Source: Thuidium tamariscinum
Lineage: Eukaryota > Streptophyta > Bryopsida > Hypnales > Thuidiaceae
Assembly: GCA_947034885.2 (NCBI GenBank)
Contig: OX344755.2
Coordinates: 20,777,052-20,841,051 of the forward strand
Direction: 5' to 3'
Length of the DNA stretch: 64,000 nt
The position numbers and the translations under genes are program-made. Below are positions 60,499 to 64,000 of this stretch, piece after piece (positions within the stretch are counted from its first letter, which is position 1; each line of letters starts with the position of its first letter). The notes under the pieces are model-generated. The model was given only the letters and a program-made list of their open reading frames with translations. It made no database searches and was not told where the DNA came from.

Positions 60499-61118
60499 TA
60501 GTATTGTAGAGAATTTTGATTTTGCTATGAATTCAATTGCATAATATATTCACATATTGTATTAGATGAGGAAAAGGTGAACTAGACTCAAATAATTTAT
60601 CATGCATGTGACGTCAAGTTTAATAAAGTTGAATAGAGAAATTGTTTTAAATCTTTGATTTGGATATTTGGGGGTTGTTATTTGAAGGGAGTGTTTTTCT
60701 TCATGCTTACATTGTCACATAGATTGTCATTATTTGTAGGATTTTTATGTTAAATGGAACTTCTATCATCTAATTTTTCAGATTTTCCTTTCATTTGTTG
60801 TTGAATTAAATGGCACAAAACTTTAATTTGCCACATTGATTTCTTGGAATTTATGGCCTTGTTAGTAGTATTGTTTAAATTATGATACTTTTTTATTCAT
60901 TTTGTTTGTGGTTACTTTTTTTGTTGGTTGAGAGAAATTCTTATTAAGCAACCTTTGAGCAATGTGAAATTATCATCATGTTCTAAAAATGTGAAAATCA
61001 ATGAAATTGTCACTATTTCAAACACCAATTGGTTTGAATGCAATGTTAATTGTGTTTGAATATTTGAAGGTAGAATGTAGAGGTGAAAGTTACAATTTTG
61101 TATCCAACCATCAAAAAG

Positions 61119-61122
<4 letters not shown>
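60499..61122. other. Kinase 3' flank, AT-rich
   Basis: Probable old 3' UTR and flank of the kinase gene. No feature was recognised. Confidence 0.4.

Positions 61123-61158
<36 letters not shown>
61123..61158. repeat. (AT)n microsatellite
   Basis: Uninterrupted alternating A/T of about 36 bp. Confidence 0.95.
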
Positions 61159-61160
<2 letters not shown>

Positions 61161-62589
61161 ATAAAAATGGTCTTTTGGATGAATTCTCTTCCACTTGAAC
61201 AAAAAAATGTGAAATAAGTCCATTTAGAAGTGGACAACTCATTATCTAAATATCACTCATGATCCATTTCAATTAGTATAAAATCTACTACCAATAATAT
61301 GTGACTTCAAGAATTAAATGTCCAAGGTTTGGATGAAGTCAACAATACAAATTGGAGGCTAGCTACTCAAGAGCCAATACATTTGTCACTAGATGGTATG
61401 AGGCTTGATGAATGTTTCTTATGTCATGTAAGCATTTGTGGCATAAGCTTGAAGTTTTAGATTGAAAATCACCATCATTTGTTTGCACATTCCTTTAAAA
61501 ATATTAGTCAATTTTTGTTCCAAGCTATTTCAATTCAATTGTCTTTTATATAGGGTTCTTACAAATACACCAATATCATTCAAAGATTCAAAAACTCAAG
61601 GATGAATCCTATTAATGCATGTGATACTAATATACTAAGTTGTACTATTTAGAATTAGTGTGAACAAATAGATCAACATGATACAATTTTTCACAAACAA
61701 TGCAAGTTGATTTGATGGTGATTTATCTTTACTATTAGTAAATAATATTTGCATAACACACTTAAAAATATATTGAGGCCCTTGAATGTATCTTCCATCT
61801 ACTTAGAAATGACTTACATGTTTTTTTAAATATATGTTATTGTCATTGATGAGTGCGGTAGGCTTAAAAGCAAAGTTAAAAGACCTCCTACCTTCTTCAA
61901 AGACTCCAATTCTTTAGTACCAATTAGAACCTTGTAAACCACAAGTAGTGCAAGATTAAGCCCAAAAAGACATAGACCTTTTTTTGCGCAAAAAATATTG
62001 AAAATTTTCATTTCTATTGCAAAGAGTAAAAAAATTGAAAATTACTATTTGAGAGCATCTAACTACATGATCTTACACTTTATTGACATAAAAAAGGGTG
62101 GAAGAAATTTCAAAATTTTTGATCACATAAATTGTAGGATATCTTCATTTAAAGTGAAGAAAACAAATTTTTCTTGGCACATTGCGGGACATGGTTATTA
62201 GACTTTGAACCTTCTTAATTTAAATTTTATACTTTTCAAAGTTTAGAGCTTTGAATCTTTATGGTAGGAAATTAAGTTGAGAATTTAAGAAAAAGAAATG
62301 AATGAAAAAACACTTGATGTTTCATTCTTAAAGAATCATTAAGTAGAAATAGATTTGAGATAGAAGGAAATTTTTAATTATTAATATGCCTACAATGGAA
62401 TTTAAATATCACTTATCCCAATAATGAGATCATTCTAGCAAACAAACTAAACCTTACCGTGTAGAACCTTTTTTTTTAAATGTAAAAGTTGCATTCAAAA
62501 ATAGATCCTACAAGTTGATTTTTCAAGAGGATGCTTTGATTGTCCCTCAAAAGAAGATTGTCCATCATTTCCATATCATTGAATCAAAG
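61159..62589. other. AT-rich gene-free DNA
   Basis: No gene, RNA gene or element boundary was supported. Short open frames on both strands reflect base composition. Confidence 0.5.
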
Positions 62590-63480
62590 GAATTAACTCC
62601 TAAAGGACCAAAGTGCCTTTTTTGGCAACTTAGGAATTTTGGGCTAGTACATGTAACTAGAGATTTTCATCTTTAAAGCCCAACAATTTTTGTGGCTTTT
62701 GACTACATGGTTGAAAAGTTATTGCATGATATGTTGTTTATATTTCAATTTGGGCAATTCGGGGAGATAAAAAAATTACTTTTTTGAAAACAAAAATTTG
62801 AAATTGGTTTTATAGATTTATATACATATGGAATTGCTTGAATCATTCCATTTAAATTAATGAATAAAAAATTATAAAGAATTTTAGTTTGTAGGTAGTT
62901 ATGAATCCTCTATTCTAAAATATATTTTGAAGTCCTTTATTTTACTCAATTTTCAATTTTTTTGAGAAAAAATAAAGGAATTGGGTAAAGATTGTTAATT
63001 ACAACATTTAAATCATTGGATTGGTATTTTTCAATTCAATTAATGAATTGTTAACAATTTAGTATTTTGAATCATTCTCTAGTTTTTTCTACCTATTATT
63101 TTTGGTACATGTTGTACAATTCCAAATAATTTGAAACTTTTGAAGCATGTAGCCAACTTGAATTGAAGAATGAATCCAAAGAGTAACAACCATTTTGAAT
63201 ATTTTTTCATACAAATGTGGCCTTCTAAAGTGTAGCTACCCAAATATTTGTAGTAGTTAAGAAAGGATTTTTGTAACTTCAAACACGAATATCTTGCAAT
63301 CTACATGGCAAAAAATTCTGAAATTTTTCCTACATCTTTTGAAACTAGTGCACAAAAAGATCCTATGGTTACATCGTTCCTTAAATGGGTTTTTTTCTAA
63401 AATTTGGTAGTTGTCCTAGAAATGATAGTTTTGGAGCAATTAGTTTTAATGAAAACATAGTCGAAAACCTATAGATGCCA
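62590..63480 (+). repeat. Dispersed AT-rich repeat, copy 3
   Basis: Collinear with 4620-5580: CTCCTAAAGGACCAAA, CCCAACAATTTT, TTTTGACTACATGGTTGAAA, AGCATGTAGCCAACTTG and AAAAGATCCTATGGTTACAT occur in the same order and orientation. It contains no coding frame of note. Confidence 0.65.
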
Positions 63481-64000
63481 TGTAGTCAAAACTATTATCT
63501 ATGAGAAAAACATATTAAGAAGAATAAAACTCAAACTTTTGAAACAAAAATTTGCTTCTCAATCTCCTCCATTTGGAGCTTCTTTGGTTCCTAGGCACTA
63601 ATTGAGAAAAACACCATACTCCTAAAAAGTTAATCAATTTTTATATCTTCAAAAGAACTAAAAAAACCAAGACCAAAATTGAAACTAAGATACCTCTTTG
63701 GAATCTTATTTGTTCCTTGAAGAGACAATGGTCCTTTAGGGTGAAGAATCAAATATATTCTACAAATTGTGAATCCTTGGCTCCCACTCATTAGAGGAGA
63801 TTTTAGCCCAAAGAAGACTACGAGTTCCAATGCAATGATTGTAGTCGAGAACCGCGGGAATTGCAGATCAACAGTACACTAATGTGATTGGGTGACGACT
63901 ACGTTAGATTCTTTTCTTCTTTTTCCAAAATTTTTTTTTCGACTTTATTTTCAATTTCATTGCTCCCCCCCCCCCCTAATTGTTTTATTTTAATTTATTT
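63481..64000. other. AT-rich DNA to the window edge
   Basis: No gene recognised. A run of 12 C lies at 63965-63976, followed by T-rich sequence. Confidence 0.45.

Noticed and set aside
1-64000. tRNA, rRNA, CRISPR array or bacterial-type operon
   Set aside because: No tRNA A/B-box pair with a foldable cloverleaf, no rRNA-like segment and no regularly spaced short repeats were seen by eye. Gene structure is that of a plant nucleus.

Overview
The window is nuclear DNA of a land plant, most likely a bryophyte and probably a moss. Coding regions are split by many short GT-AG introns, intergenic DNA is very AT-rich, and all recognisable proteins are plant families. They are an NRT2 nitrate transporter, an Ala/Lys-rich LEA protein, a BT1-family folate/biopterin-type transporter, ER glycerol-3-phosphate acyltransferase GPAT9, ER membrane complex subunit EMC7, and a myristoylation-signal Ser/Thr kinase of a type I associate with moss genomes. 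The moss assignment rests on protein resemblance recalled from memory, not on a search.

Layout. 1-6.5 kb is AT-rich intergenic DNA with a broken reading frame, a dispersed repeat and a foldback element. 6.5-9.4 kb is a GC-richer block ending in the NRT2 upstream region. NRT2 (5 exons, +) occupies 9428-13199 and is convergent with a 3-exon LEA gene (-, 15055-17190). A 7-exon BT1-family transporter (-) occupies 19185-23409. From about 23.5 to 45.2 kb I found no convincing gene; this is a transposon-rich stretch. It holds a mariner-type MITE, two inverted copies of a 273-bp TA-flanked MITE, three PIF/Harbinger-like units with TAA target duplications (two fused head-to-tail), and two diverged members of a CATTAG-ended element. 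Then come GPAT9 (12 exons, +, 45258-49306), EMC7 (7 exons, +, 52307-54392) and a kinase (+, from 58450) whose conserved C-terminal exons are out of frame. The rest is AT-rich, with an (AT)n microsatellite and another dispersed-repeat copy.

The genes are independent transcription units, not an operon. GPAT9 and EMC7 both act at the ER (glycerolipid synthesis and membrane-protein insertion), and NRT2 and the BT1 transporter are both MFS carriers, but I see no sign of co-regulation. All exon joins were derived by hand from splice consensus, phase continuity and family similarity; each multi-exon model closes in frame.

The most unusual items are an almost perfect 84-bp-arm inverted repeat inside a Harbinger-like element next to a second, related hairpin; the kinase gene with its C-terminal extension knocked out of frame; a duplicated exon end in an NRT2 intron; and telomere-like heptamers in another NRT2 intron.
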